The notes beneath the pieces were generated by a model. That model saw nothing but the letters and a program-made list of their open reading frames with translations, did not search any database and was not told the DNA's origin. Below, piece after piece: positions 50,150 to 63,400 of a stretch of 64,000 nt of DNA; within the stretch, counting starts at the first letter, position 1; each line of letters begins with the position of its first letter. Position numbers and translations under genes: made by a program. Origin of the DNA: Mixophyes australis (taxonomy: Eukaryota > Chordata > Amphibia > Anura > Limnodynastidae); the NCBI GenBank assembly GCA_036250195.1, contig JAVHZZ010000006.1, positions 191,021,850 through 191,085,849 of the forward strand. Reading direction: 5' to 3'.

Positions 50150-51105
50150 TGAAACAGAGCAGTGCCCCCTGAAGGAAGAAGCCTAATATGCAGCTATAGG
50201 CAGGGAGAAAGAATTATATGCACAAACAGGTACCCACACCTTGTGTGTAACCTGAGCATCTCTTCACCTGGGAATATGCTAAATACAGGATAACACACAG
50301 AAATCTCAGAAATCTACATGACTGACACTGGAATGTGGGAGATGATGAATTGCTACTCACAGTATCACAGTGCACAATACATGATATTTAATGTATAACG
50401 TATGCAGCTTGAGCTGTTTGTACAAGGTAGCACACTCACAGTGTATGTATATGTGTATGTATATCAGGGCACCATGTAATAAGAGGACATGAGTGGATCA
50501 GGTGTGTTCCTTGCTGAGAGCGCATTGGGCACATGAAAGCACCTCTTTCTGCCAAAAAAGAGATTTTGTTTTGCAGGGCAAAATTGTTGCAGAAGGGCGC
50601 ACAACCTTTTCCCTGCAAAAGGAGACCTGGTTTTTCCATAGCCTCGGAGTTGGTGAAGAATGGGCTTCACTGCATACTTTCATTAGGATGTATTTTGCAC
50701 CTTCCAAATGCATTGTTATTAAGTGCACACTTCTAATCACACTTCTGCCAATGTAATAAAAACCTGCAAAAGCACAAAATTAATACAACTAATAAAGCCA
50801 GTCACAATGTCCCCCTCACTCTCATGGTTCCTGAGATAAGGGAAATGTCTGTTTTGGCATGGTTTATGCATTCAAACCTATGGGGAGAGCACTGCAGGAT
50901 AGGGATATAAGTCTGCTTTCACTCTTCTCACCATGAACATTTTAGGCAGATCAGCCAACCTGCAACCAGAGGTCATCCGGGACAGTTTCAAGGACCAGGA
51001 TTTGCTCTTGCACCCTAGCAGACACTCAGGCTCACATGCACAGTTAAAGAAGCGTTGTGTATCATTATCTTATTGCGGTTTCAAAATGAACATAAGAATG
51101 TTATT
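50150..51105. other. C1QL1 upstream interval, no gene recognised
   Basis: Overlapping short frames at 50436-50756 on both strands show no family resemblance. The stretch 50540-50640 contains imperfect inverted and direct repeats around TTTTGCAGGG and CCCTGCAAAA. Confidence 0.4.
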
Positions 51106-51525
51106 CATACTTGCCAACTTATGGCAAGTATGATCAGGGAGCCTGCCGGGGAAGGTGGGCGTGCAGTCGGCGGGGCTCCGAAATACGCCTCCATTCCCGG
51201 TGAATCGTGGCGTTTTGGACCTAAATCTGCCCACTTCACTAGGAAGTGGGCAGATCCGGGGGATTTCCACACTCTCCCGGGAGTCCGTGAGACTCTCGCG
51301 AAATGCCCAGCCCCCCTGATGTAATGACACAAAACGCATCATTTTACAGCGGGGGCAGGGCAGAAGGCCGCGATTCCTGGTGAATCGCGGCATTTTGGAC
51401 CGAAATTTTTCCACTTCACTAGGAAGTGGACAGATCCGGGAGATTGCCACACTCTCCTGGGAGTCCTTGAGACTCTCGCGAAATGCGGGAGTCTCCCGGA
51501 CATTCCGGGAGAGTTGGCAAGTATG
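51106..51525. mobile_element. hAT MITE, CATACTTGCC family, with internal duplication
   Basis: The ends are CATACTTGCCAACT and AGTTGGCAAGTATG. The flanks ATGTTATT and ACGCTATT agree at 6 of 8 positions. The interior carries two diverged copies of a block of roughly 150-180 bp (CACTTCACTAGGAAGTGG, then GAGACTCTCGCGAAATGC). Frames across it are artefacts. Confidence 0.85.
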
Positions 51526-51934
51526 ACGCTATTGTGCACTAAAACGAGGTTTTATGGGCCCCAAGACATTTTAGTATTAAAAATATAGTCAATATGTATA
51601 CATATGTAACAAGTTTTAATGTTTTGCCTTTTCATTTATTTTCTGTGGTCTTTAATATGCATTCTCAACCACACACATTGTTGGAAACTATTTTGTAGAC
51701 TGAACCTCCTGCCTCTGTGATATCACTGGTTCAAAGGGAATTAATAGCTAGCTCTCTCATAAATAGTGATATAGCCCAAAAAATTACTACAAAAAAATGT
51801 GTGTAGATGTTTGTTTAAAGTAGACATTTAGTAGAATAAGCCAATGTTTCATGATTAGGAAATAATGCAGCGGATTTCTTTTAGATCACAGCACTGTGAT
51901 TTTACTCTGTACTCTCAAAAACACACAGAACTAC

Positions 51935-52112
51935 TTATAAATGTGAAGAGGGTTATTCAAGCTAGTATAGAACAGTTGTGTAGGCTATGTCGCTGTACTA
52001 ATGGTACCAATCACCCCTCCTCCTGGCATGCCTGGTGGTCACATTTCATTCTCCTCATTGTCCAGGTGGTCCTACTGGTTGATCTGTTTATCAGGACATC
52101 AATCATATCATA
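51935..52112 (-). pseudogene. Decayed duplicate of part of C1QL1 exon 1
   Basis: The stretch aligns base for base with the C1QL1 exon at about 48965-49190, in the same orientation. On the minus strand it encodes PVGPPG-like collagen remnants, then VIGTISTAT (parent VNGAISTAT), a stop where the parent has Tyr, a small frameshift, and FYTSLNNPLHIYK (parent [13 protein letters not shown]). About 36 bases of Gly-X-Y repeat are missing between CCTACTGG and the motif TTTATCAGGACAT. It has stops in all readings I tried and no signal-peptide segment. It is therefore a dead, partial tandem duplicate about 2.9 kb upstream of the gene. A fragment of another C1QL paralogue is less likely, because ISTAT is C1QL1-like and the copy is local. 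Confidence 0.85.
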
Positions 52113-52130
52113 TTGAGAGATCGTCACAGG

Positions 52131-53215
52131 AGAGGGATCTTCAGATCCCTTCTCCATCATGCTTTGTGCTCTCTCCTCCAGTATGTAACAAAACTGATTT
52201 TGATCCTAGAGTTGTAAGTGATACGGAGTCATTGTCGTGACAGCCTCTTATGGGATGAGTTGTCCTGGCATGACTTTTTGATAAATGACCCTGATAATTC
52301 ACCGCTTGTTGCTGCGAAAAACGGCTATAAGTGATGATAATTTACGAGTCAATTTTGAGGTGGGTCATAAATAACCACTTATAATAAAGTCCAGCAGCTG
52401 GCATTTTCTAAACAGTTTTACATATCAATAATGACATCTGCCCATCCTAGCTGTAATATAAAGCAACCAATTTGTTAGAAGGGTTCATTTGACTAGAGTC
52501 ATAGGACAATTTTATATTAATTTCCTGCACATCCAAGTGCTCCTGTCTTGTTGTAGGCCGGGATAGAACAATCTAGCCAATCAGCCAATCAGGTTCACAG
52601 CAGTAGCATTTCAAGAAATTCATTTGCAGATCTAGTGGGAAGCAGTGTCCATTTGTGTGATTATATTAGGACAGGGAAGGAAATAGTGACAAATAAGTCA
52701 CAGGCAGGGTTAGATCCTTAACAGCCCAGAGGAGTCATGCAAGGGTTATAGCAAACTGATGTAGTAAAATCAAGGTGTTAAAAATATGAAAAGAAACTCA
52801 TACATTCCACTTGTTATTAGTTGCTCAAGAAAGAACAAGGCTAATAACAAGGCTAGTGGGTTACACTATATGTATGCTAATTGCACCATGACATTAAATA
52901 AACCATTTCAGGTCCGGATTTGTGGAAAGGCCACTAAATGGTGGCAGGAGAATTGTTATCACTATTGTGACAGTATATGTGCTGGGAGTTACTATGACTT
53001 TTGTGGCATTTGATATTGTCATTGATATATTGTTTTATGTTCCAATACAATGATGAGTATTCCTCATATATTTCTGCCTAAGCACTCAATATGTAGTTCT
53101 CATCCTCCTTCCTCCTTGCACCACATTATGAGTGCCTTAGGCAGCTGTCACCACCAAGTGCTCTTCATACACAAGCCAATAATGTCTCTCCACCAAATAC
53201 TAAAGTAACACATTT
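52131..53215. other. Anonymous interval
   Basis: A short palindrome, GAGGGATCTTCAGATCCCTT, lies near 52133. The frame at 52786-53013 has no recognisable domain. Confidence 0.4.
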
Positions 53216-53217
53216 GA

Positions 53218-53945
53218 ATTGTGGCTCACAAGCCAGTCCTTGCTAGATGTAAGCCCCTAAACCTGGGAGGTGAGTGCATCTGATTTTATCTGCATTTTTA
53301 TGGTGTTTACAGCATATAGGTCAGTGTAGGACCTGCATACAATGAGGTACCCTTGACGATGGGATGCAGGCTTACATGTTTTGATTAAACTATGAACCAA
53401 TACCTCATGTTTTCATTTTGCTAGATACACACAAATATGCAGTGTTAAGGATAAGTGCTGACAACAACTGTCTTTATGTTTTATATACATATATGGGTAT
53501 TCATATTGCCACCCAGCAGGTACTATATGGGATATACCGAGCACAGACTTATTGGCCATGCAGCTGGTACCATATATAATATTGGATATAGCGAGCACTG
53601 ACTTATTTTTTTCTGTTTTTGTCTCAAAATACTGCCTTATGTTGTCATAGCAGCTGTTTATCAGGCCTATTTAAGCCACATTTTGGTGTGGTCTACAAAC
53701 CAGCCCTTGCTAGATGTAAACCCTTATACCTGGGAGGTGAGTGCATCTGATTTTAACTGCATTTTAATGGTGTTTAAAGCATATAGGTCAGTGTAGGACC
53801 TGCATATAATGAGGTACTGTTGACGCTGGGATGCAGGCTTACATGTTTTGATCAAATTATGAACCAATACCTCATGTTTAATGTTGCTAGATGCACACAG
53901 AAATGCAGTGTTAAGGATAAGCGCCGTCAACAACTGTCTTTTTAC
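53218..53945. repeat. 467-bp spaced direct duplication
   Basis: Bases 53218-53475 recur at 53685-53945 (CTTGCTAGATGTAA, CCTGGGAGGTGAGTGCATCT, GTCAGTGTAGGACCTGCATA). The spacer carries a smaller repeat of ATATAGCGAGCACTGACTTA. It could be 1.6 units of a satellite or a local duplication; the ends do not look like LTRs. Confidence 0.8.
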
Positions 53946-55322
53946 TAAAGTAACAGCATTATTGTTATTAAACCACATTCATGGGTGGCCAAATTGGATG
54001 AGATATCATTTTTCTCTCAGGCTGAGTGTCTGGATCACTTCCAGCTTCATTGCTACAGTTTACGCTATGCCTCATAATGATCCTATCAATTTACCAGATA
54101 TCAGGTGGGATATTGTAGCATGGGTGACCATCTTGAACAACAGTCCATATAAACAGTCAGCTCTGTCCATTAGATCTATAGACAACCAGGATGTCAGCAG
54201 TGGGCAGCCGCACATGGCTGTAGAGCTGAGTGACAGGCAACTGTTTCTTATAACCTCAGAGTCTATCTGATCTGGCAGTGGAGGACCCAGTGAACCTATG
54301 ACAGTGCAAATGCCATTTCTTTCAACATTGTAAAACCATGCACCACTGGTTCTACATTTGTGCCAACTATGGAGCTGGTCAGACAGAGGTGGATCGGAAG
54401 TTCCATGTCGAATGCAGAATTGCTGCAGTAAAGCTACTTATTTCCCTCATTTGGTTCCATGGGACAAGACATGCTAATGCACCTGAAATATCTGAAAACT
54501 TTCCCAAGTTAGCAGAAATCCTAAAAGCCTTTTTTTAGTTGCACAAAACTTCACAATTTTTAGACTCGGTTTGGTAATCATATTCACTACTTTTTGAATT
54601 AAGTTTTTTTGCATCATGCACATTTTGCACTGACGGGCATCAATATGTGCATATAAGGCACTCATTACGTGACATCCACCCTCCATTCAAATATGTGCCT
54701 ATAATGCTTATTAAATGTATGTGCATAAAAAACAATGTCATTAAAAGATTGAAATGTAAATTTGCGACATTGAATACAAAACTTGACCCTAACCATTACA
54801 TTCATAAGTTATTTAGGATGTAAATGAGGCTCTGACAAACGGTGTAATTGGGGAGATATCCAGTGTTGTACATAGGGGTCTGTCTCCTGATTTTGATTCG
54901 CCGCTTATCTAGAAAATCACCTATCCCCATCATTCACTATTAAAATCTCACGGAGGTAGTTGAGCAATACTCAGAGATACCAGCCCATAAAGGTAACTGT
55001 TCACTCACCAATTTGCTGTGCTAGTCTCAGGGAATATGTGAATGTATGTCCTATCTCCCCAGTTCATCCCAGACGTGGGCTTTCAGTTCCACTAATTAAA
55101 GAAGAAGAATAAAAATGAAATAAAAAAAAAAAAAAGATTCTAATATTAAAAAAAGAAATAAAAAAGAAATTGGGAAATGAAATTATTTCTGCTTCCTAGA
55201 ATAAATTGCTCTGCATGGGGATGCTATCGCTGGCGAGACCCAGCGAATCTTACTGACAGCAGGGGGTGCCTTTATGTATTGGGTGAAGCCCTATTTTAAG
55301 AAACACACACATTTTTGCTGGA
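53946..55322. other. Anonymous interval
   Basis: No gene was recognised; the frames at 53881-54270 and 54338-54538 show no domain. Confidence 0.4.
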
Positions 55323-55330
55323 ATTAGGGC

Positions 55331-55571
55331 CATACTTGCTAATTTTCTTTAGCTGGCCTCTGGGAGATTCTGGAGAGAGGGTGTGGTGGGGCGACGGAAT
55401 AGTCATTTTGGTGCGGTGGGTGGGGCCAAAATTACGTGATTCACTGCAAATCGCGTCATTTTGGCTACTTATTTGTAGGATGCGGGAGACTTGCCTGCTC
55501 TCCCAGGAGTCCGGGAGACCTACCCGGAATTCGGAAGTCTCCCAGATATTTTGGGAGGGTTGGTAAGTATG
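55331..55571. mobile_element. hAT MITE, CATACTTGCC family
   Basis: The ends are CATACTTGCT and GGTAAGTATG, flanked by perfect 8-bp copies of ATTAGGGC (55323-55330 and 55572-55579). The interior has the family's CTCCCAGGAGTCCGGGAGA phrase. Confidence 0.93.
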
Positions 55572-55579
55572 ATTAGGGC

Positions 55580-57296
55580 TTCTTGCCCTTTAATAAACAT
55601 CCCAATAGTGGATAAATAGATGCAATTGAGCTTAAAGAAATGTGCTGTGCCTCTACATTTTTTCTGGTTTGTAAATGACCAGCTCTGTGTAAGTCTGCGT
55701 TGTCTGCAGCAGTTCTCAAGAAGCATCAACACAAATCAAATGATCCCTTAAACCTGAGTTGCAGACTGAAGACTGGGCAAGTGAGAGCACAAATCCACAC
55801 AGTTCAGGCAAACAAATCTTCCAGCCGATAGGGAAAGAATACTTCATAACCTCTGCTCTAATAGAGAGGTCTGGGGTTCCCACGGACACAACAATAAAAG
55901 TAAAACTGTAATGTGGTAGTAAACCAGAGACTCCCAAGAGCTGCTCTCCAGTGCATAATCATCAACTATAGGACCTGTTGCTGACCTATGCAAGGAGAAT
56001 AAAAAAAAAAAAACACACAAGAGAGTTAAAATAAAAATGTAGCCTGTGTAGTAATTGCTACATAGGCTCAGGAGTGCACAGAATATGTCTTGGAGTAGCA
56101 TTTTTATAACTGGCTAAAATCAAATAAAACAGAATACAATAAAAGCAAAGTAAAACATCTAACAAAATGCCTGAAACACAAATAAACTGCACAAACCAAC
56201 CAAAAGACACTCGTATGCCATTGATCTGGAGTACATCGTCAAGGAGGCGGTCAATGTTCCCAATTTAAAACATTTTTTTCTCTTAATTGTTCAAAATGCA
56301 GGAATCAGAAGCAACTTAACAAGCCACAATGGGGTGAGAGAGAAATGATCAACACTTGAAGAAACCACGCCAAAAAAAGTATTAAATAAATAGAGTCTAA
56401 CAGGCACCCCGGCAATAAAAATAAATTTATCATCAATAACTTTTATTGAAAATAATTTTATAAACAATAGGGGTATAGAAAGCAACAGGGAAATGAGGGA
56501 ACGGAGTAACAATGAGGGGGAACAATTTCAACTTTGTACATTTGCAAAAGTGATAAAACATCTTATCTACCTCAATCTGTGAGCAGCAGTGTCAGGTGGC
56601 GGTCATATGATCTCATAGGATTGTGGTGGTTCATATAAGCTAAAGGCTAGGGGATCAATCAATGTAGAACCCTTTTCCGCTGGTAAATTCATGCCATTGG
56701 GACCATGTGACGATGCAGAGGTTTAATATGGTACTTCCATAGTTTCCACAAGAAAGTTAAACTGGGTTTTGGATACAATCTTAGCAGTAGAAGGGAGAGC
56801 CGGGTCCTTCTATTTTTGGACGATGGCTGCTCTTGTTGCATTGAAAATGTAACCCAACACATATCTTCTATGTTAGGAATTTGGGAAGGGTAGAGATGTA
56901 TTAATCTGTCAGAATCGTACCCATGGCCCCAGCAATGCAAACCACTCCTACTATTATAATAATATTCACCCTGTATATTAGTGTATAGTTTATGATAAAC
57001 CACATTGGCAACAAATAGGAGCAAAACAGTCCATAAGGGCAGAAAGTAAAAGTTGATTCCTTACTGTGCAGCAAACATTGTGCATCCCATTGTAGCTTAC
57101 AGTTGAAAACAACCCTCAGAAACTATGTGTGTCCTGAGTTCTGTGTGTAATGTGTATTGATTCTGTGTATTATTTATATATTTACTTAAAAAAAAATATA
57201 TATATACCTATATATAATATACAGTATATCCCATATATTGTAAGCTTGCAGGCATGGCCTTCTTACCTCATTGTCTTTCTGTATTACCCAGTATCA
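55580..57296. other. Anonymous interval, possibly LINE-derived
   Basis: At 56430-56560 an A-rich stretch (CTTTTATTGAAAATAA) could be a minus-strand LINE 3' end. The frame at 56689-57024 was not assignable. Confidence 0.35.
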
Positions 57297-59471
57297 TCAT
57301 CATCATCAACATTTATTTATATAGCACCAGCGAATTACGTAGCGCTTTACAATTGGGGACCAACACAGTAATAAACAGTACTGGGTAATACAGACAAAGA
57401 GGTGAGAAGGCCCCTGCTCACAAGCTTACAATCTATGGGACAATGGGAGTTATACATGAGGTTAAATCTACATATTGCATTTTGGTCCAGCCAGATTAGA
57501 AAGGTAAAAAGTGATTAGTATGCTCTATGGTCCAGTCACACAACAATGTTGGTCAGGGAGTCAGAGGGTTGTTGATTTTTTTATGAATTGTGTAAAGGGT
57601 GGTAATAGGGTAACCAAGTGAGGTTAGGAGGGTGGGTGAGGAATATTATAAGCTTACCTGAAGAGGTGGGTTTTCAGAGAATGCTTGAAGGTTTGTAAGA
57701 CTAGACGTAAATTTTATTGTGCACTGGAGGGAATTCTATAGAGTGGGTGCAGCTCGAAAAAAGTCCTGTAAATGGGAGTGGGAGAATGTAACGAGAGTTG
57801 ATGAGAGACGCAGCTCTTGTGCAGAATTGAGTTGTTCAGTTGGGAGATATTTTGTGGCAAGTGAGGAGATGTATGCAGGTGCAATTTTGTTGATGGCCTT
57901 ATAGGTCAATAGTAGTAGTAGTATTTTATATTGGATTCAGTAAAAAACAGGCAACCAACTTAGTAGAGGGAACTAGCGAGCTGTTGGCCCCGGTGCAGGG
58001 AAGCGGGGAGGAGGGAACCGGGGCACACAGCTTGATAGTTCCCCATGCAGCAGTCCCCATTATCTCCGGTACACTGCACCTGCTGCACCAATGGTAGTTC
58101 CGCCATTGCAATGTAGACACAGACAGAGTGGTTCAGCAGAAGACACACGATTTGCAAGGAAAATCAATCTAGCTGCTGCGTGCAACATAAAATAAAGGAG
58201 TAAGAGTCTGTTTCAGACCAGTAAGCAGGGAATCGTAATAGTCAAAGCGGAAGATGAGTATGTGAATTTGAGTTTTTGCAGTGTCTTGAGTAAGATATGT
58301 GCGTATTCTGGAAATGTTTTTTTAGATGTATGAAACATGATTTAGATATAGAGTCGATGTGAGGAACAAAGTATAGTTTTGAGTCAAGGATCATACGTAG
58401 GCAGCGAGCTTACGGGATTTAAGGTCATGTCAACAGAGATAGAAATGTCAGGGTACTGTTGGTTGGTGGGAATATTATTAACTCTGTTTTTGAAAGATTG
58501 AATTTGAGTTGGAAGTGTATGAGGCGAGTGTAGGCAAGTCTCTCTAGAAGCTTGGAGGGGCAAGGGAGCTGAGAGATGGGACCGTAATGTGTGAGAGAGT
58601 TTGGGTCAGAATTTAGTTTTTTTCAGAATAGGAGTAATCACTGCGTGCTTGTATAATGACGGGAAGATACCAGTAGAGTGAGAGAGATTACAGATTTTAG
58701 TTTGAGTTGGAATGAGCACATGAGACAGGGATCTACCCATTTATGAGGGTATAGGATCAAGAGGACAGGAGGTAGAGTAGGAAGATAAGAAGAGAGTAGA
58801 AATTTATTTTTCATTTGTGGAATCAAATGAAAAGAGGGTGTCAGAGGGTGTTGGGAAGGAGTCGAGTCGATTGCTTATCGCGGAAGATAATACCACTTCT
58901 AGTCTGATCTTACCAATCTTGTCCTTGAAGTGGGAAGCAGGATCCTGGGCACTGATGGTAGTCAGAGGGTTTGGGGTGGGAGGGTTGAGAAGAGATTTAA
59001 ATGTGTTAAACAGGCGTTTGGGTTTAGAAACCTGAGCACAGATGAGAGATTGGAAGTATGTTTGTTTAGCAATGTCCAGAGCATTTCAATAGGAGTGGTA
59101 GGTAGCAGTATATGTGCTGAAATAATTAGCGGTACAAGATTTACGCCAGTGATGTTCTGCTTTAAGGGAAAGTTTTTAAAGATTTTGTTTTACTCTAGTG
59201 TGCCACGGCTGACATTGAAGTTGACGCATGAATGAATATTTGCTGGAGCCACTTGATGAAGAGCTGTTGCTAAGGTATGGTGAAAATGAGTGGTTAAAGC
59301 AGTGGGTATGAAGACGTAGCTGATAAGGTGATGATCCAAGAATGGAAATGCATGTTAAGGAAATCAGGAACTGAGCATAGTCTACAGAAAACAAGAATGT
59401 TTTATTACTGTGTTTGTTCCAAAGTGTACAGCGCTACGGAATTTGCTGGTGCTATATAAATGATGCTGATG
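57297..59471 (+). mobile_element. Long non-autonomous repeat with inverted TAGCGCT ends
   Basis: The left end reads TCATCATCATCAACAT, ATATAGCACCAGCGAATTAC and GTAGCGCTTTACAATTGG. The right end, reversed, reads ATCATTTATATAGCACCAGC, AAATTCCGTAGCGCTGTACA, so the ends are inverted repeats of about 55 bp. The body is shared for 1 kb with 14483-15475. The parallel frame at 57719-57904 (CAELSC, GAILLMAL) resembles that copy's, without any known domain. A GC-rich block at about 57958-58110 is absent from the other copy. Confidence 0.75.
57958..58110. mobile_element. GC-rich insert in the long repeat
   Basis: The sister copy runs directly from CAACCAA to TGTAGAGACTGACAGAG, while here about 150 bases (GGCCCCGGTGCAGGGAAGC, GCAGTCCCCATTATCTCC) intervene. 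It is a nested insertion of unknown family without a clear target duplication. Confidence 0.6.
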
Positions 59472-59525
59472 AGATTTTATTTTTTATTTTTTTCATTATA
59501 TTTCTGAAATAGAATAAAGTTAAAA

Positions 59526-59860
59526 TCATCATCACCATTTATTTATATAGCGCCACTGATTCCGCAGCGCTGTACAGAGAACTCACTCACATCAGTCCCT
59601 GCCTCACTGGAGCTTACAGTCTATATTCCCTAACATGTACAGACAGATAGAGAGAGAGACTAGGGTCAATTTTTGATAGCAGGCAATTAATCTACTAGTA
59701 TGTTTTGGAGTGTGGGAGGAAACCGGAGCACCCGGAGGAAACCCACGCAAACACAGTGTGAACATACAAACTCCACACAGATAAGGCCATGGTCGGGAAT
59801 TGAACTCATGACCCCAGCGCTGTGAGGCAGAAGTGCTAACCACTGAGCCACTGTGCTGCC
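59526..59860 (-). mobile_element. tRNA-derived SINE, near full length
   Basis: This is the reverse complement of the SINE at 63624: the tail ATCATCATCACC, then AGCGCCACTGATTCCGCAGC, GGAGGAAACCCACGCAAAC and GGAATTGAACTCATGACC (B box), and the head ending at GGCTCAGTGGTTAGCACTTC on the minus strand. Confidence 0.88.
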
Positions 59861-60335
59861 AAAAGATAACTGATTAATACAATGGAAGGTTACAACATTG
59901 GTTTGTGATTAATGGACTCTACATTTAGGGGGATATTTGTGATGAATCTCGCCATACCACCTAGACTATATCAACATGTATTGCCTCGTAGTGCAGCTAT
60001 GATAGATTAAATTATGAAGCAATTTATCAATTGAGTCTTGCTGGGACAACTCCTCTGATAAGTGGTTGTTCCAGCAAAGACTGATTTGCATTGAGCTATC
60101 TTTCACTCTACCAGGTTCTGCCCATGTTCAATCATAAGGCAACGTGTCTGTCCACGCTGAACAGGAAAGAGTGGAGGGATCAGAAGAAATCCCTCTACAT
60201 CCAGTAGCTCTTTACATAAGTAAGAGCTGCTAACACCATCCTCAGATGATGTTAGCTATCGGAGACAAGTTCCGAAAAGCTAAACTTTTTAGAGCTTATT
60301 AAATTGTCCAATTTTGCTGTCCTCATAGAGAACAT

Positions 60336-60406
<71 letters not shown>

Positions 60407-63400
60407 AATGTTGTACACATGTCAATACCTTAGTGTTCTACATGTTCATTTCCTGATTTCTCTTGGAACTATCCATACCTGGATTAACCAATGATTAACC
60501 GATGGTCAACATTTTACAGATAGCTCAGGTAACCCTTTTTGGCACCAATGGTTGCATTAATGATTATTTATTTTAAAAATATATACGTGTCAGCCAGAAA
60601 CAAATGAGTACAACTGAGATTTTGCGGCAGCACAAGATATTCTAATGAGCTTAAGGGGTGGAGACTAAGATTTTAATGGGCATTCCTAGCTTAGCCTCTC
60701 TCTACGGGGCAATTTTAGCCACACAAACGCACAAACTTAAGTGTTCTCAAAGGTGGCCCAAACAAACAGTATTTTAGGAAAAAAAAGGAAATGTAGTATT
60801 AGACAGGACTATGACATTTTAGTTTTGCTGGCAGGCGCATTGCTGCCATAGACTGCAATCCCGTGGATGCACTTTAAAATGTGTGGGGGCATGCATTTTT
60901 GAAAGCACACAGTGGACAAATAAGCACATCTGTGGTACAAACATGCACTCTTTGTGCATTCAGTCTCTGTCTAGGCACCCTCTGCATTTTTCTGGTTTCT
61001 AAATAACCCCCTTGGATTGAAAGGAGAAAATGATACATAAAGAACGGAAATAAACATTAACACTGAGGCACATTTACACCTACAGTCGTCAGCCTTCTTA
61101 GTTCAATGCTCTGTGCTATTTCCTGTCTGCTTGGCACCATGCCCAGACCAAACGGAGCATGGCAGCTTTTGAGCTGTTCAAGTAACTTAAATACACTATA
61201 GAAAAAACAGGGTTTTACTATTGGTACTCCCATTTTTAAGTACCAGCATTGCTGATCACAAGCAGGCCTGAGGTTTTGTAGTTAGCAGTTTACACCATGC
61301 TGCTTATGCATCTATATTAGGAAGTAACATTGTGACACGACGGGCATGATATCCCCACCTGAGCATCAGTAGACCTGAAGGACAGGCTGCCCTTTAGAAA
61401 GATACACACACACACACACACACACACACAAATACTTCCCAGGTGATGAATCTCCTTAAACTATCTCCCCCATCTTACCCTTAATAAATAGCGTTGGAGA
61501 CATGTGATATTTAGATTGAAAAGGCCACAGCATTAGTTTATTAATAAAACATAAAGATGATTAAAGGTACAGTTCCATTGAAAAGTGATGAGATGAGTTC
61601 ATTAGGTATGAAAATTGTTACAGCTATTTTCACAGCAAGGATTGATCATTTAAAATATCAAGCATGTTATCACAAGGGCTGGCAGGTAAGACATTAAAGG
61701 TGTCCATCAATGCTGTTATATCACTGATTTTATTGGTAAATTGGTTCAGTATCACAGTTGTGACAAAATGAGGTAGTTAGACTGTCCCAGCTACCAGATC
61801 ATTTGTTTCTCTCAGGGCACAAGGAAGAGCCCAAAGTCACTTTTCGCCTAATGTTCCTCTGTTTTCCCCATGTGCAAAGGTAGGTGAGATCTAAGTACTT
61901 TCCAAAGCATTTAAGTATTCCAGGGCTCCCTCTTAATGGTAATCGGACACATGATCTCCCTGATACGTATTTTTGATGTTAATGCTTGCTTGCTACATTG
62001 ATCCTGAAAAGGACTGTCAGTTATATGAAATGATTGTGCTGTTTGTATGGTATCCAATGTCTAGGAGGCTTCTGGTGAGTGAAGGCTGGGGACTCAGGAC
62101 TTATCCAAGGGTTTAAACTAGAGAAGGTATATCAGGCCACCTAATGAGGTTGACAGCACATTGTTTCCTGTGTGGGCTCTCCATTGTCTAGGGGAATTTA
62201 GTGTGGAAGTTCAGTCGGTAGTGGAGTTCAGTCAGAGTCAATTGGGATTGGAGTGGCAGAGGTGTGCAGTTCTGTCTGGGGGTTACAGCTCCTGCTGGAC
62301 TGGTACAGATGTGACAGGATAGAAAAGCGACTTGAAAGGTACAAATGGTACCTGTCTGCAGGTCTTTGTACCATTGTTTGCCCGACTAAAGCAGGGTGAC
62401 CCCTGGGCTGGACTACTGCCACAACTGGCAGTAGGACTTAAATGGTTCAGTCTGTCCAAGGAGTGGCTCTATAATGCTCAGTCATCGTTAAAGTCTTAAC
62501 TCTAGTTATTGTTTGTATATCTCCTAAATTTATGCCACTTTTACCGTTACTGCGGTAGAAATATCCGCTCGTTTTTCCTCGTACCTCTATAGGGCACAAG
62601 AAAAAATTTCTGTAAAAATATTGGCCACAAAGTGTCTCCGGATTAGTTGTAAAACACATTGCGGCTAATTCAGTTCCCCTCTACGTGTAGTGTTACAGTA
62701 ATATTTTACATTTTTAGCTTTGCAGTCTATACAGTAACTTGTGTTTGTTTAATAAAGGAGAGTTTAACATTTGGCTATCCACTTATCAGAAGTTCTCAGA
62801 AGTGTATCAGAACCAACAGTAATGATCCCTGGGATGCTGCTATTATTTGGCATGCCCAGATATCAGATCAGAAGATGATCATTATCACCTGTGTGTGCAG
62901 TCACCTTCTGACTGCACTTTAATGGCTGGCTTGGTCTTAGTGCTATATAGACAGATCAAAGTGATCCTGTCTCTTGGCAGTCAGGTCAAGCAGAAGGAAC
63001 CCCCTCCTCCCCCATGTGTCAATGTCACTTGTGCCTGCCAGAAGTAATAGCGTCCTAGTGAAAAGCAATTGCAGCATGTGATTTTGACCCACGGTTGCTT
63101 ACGAGTGACTGTAGATCAAAATGTAGATCAAAATAGCCAGGCTAGCCCTAGTCTTACAGGGCAAATCGTCTTTCTCCTGCCATTCTGTCGAAGTCTATGC
63201 AACTAGCACTATGGAAAAATGTGTCTGTTTAGCTTTGTTTCATTTAGACATCTCTGAAGTTTTTACATAACTGGACATCTGTTTCACTGTGAAAACTAAA
63301 ATCGTTATCTTCCCATACAAGCTGCAATTAGCGTCGCTAAAAGATGTCTGCTGTTATCGGTAAGGTTAATAGAAGTCATTTACAAATCTGTTTTGTGACA

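Noticed and set aside
51070..51539. 126-codon minus-strand frame with internal repetition
   Set aside because: It lies inside the hAT MITE with its duplicated block; the repetition is at DNA level.
52001..52240. Plus-strand frame over the C1QL1 duplicate
   Set aside because: It only mirrors the antisense frame of the parent exon; the homology is on the minus strand.
53218..53945. A pair of LTRs
   Set aside because: The repeats lack TG...CA ends, a primer-binding site and any internal coding sequence, and the spacing is too short.
60335..60404. TATA-type promoter
   Set aside because: It is a pure AT dinucleotide repeat with no gene next to it.
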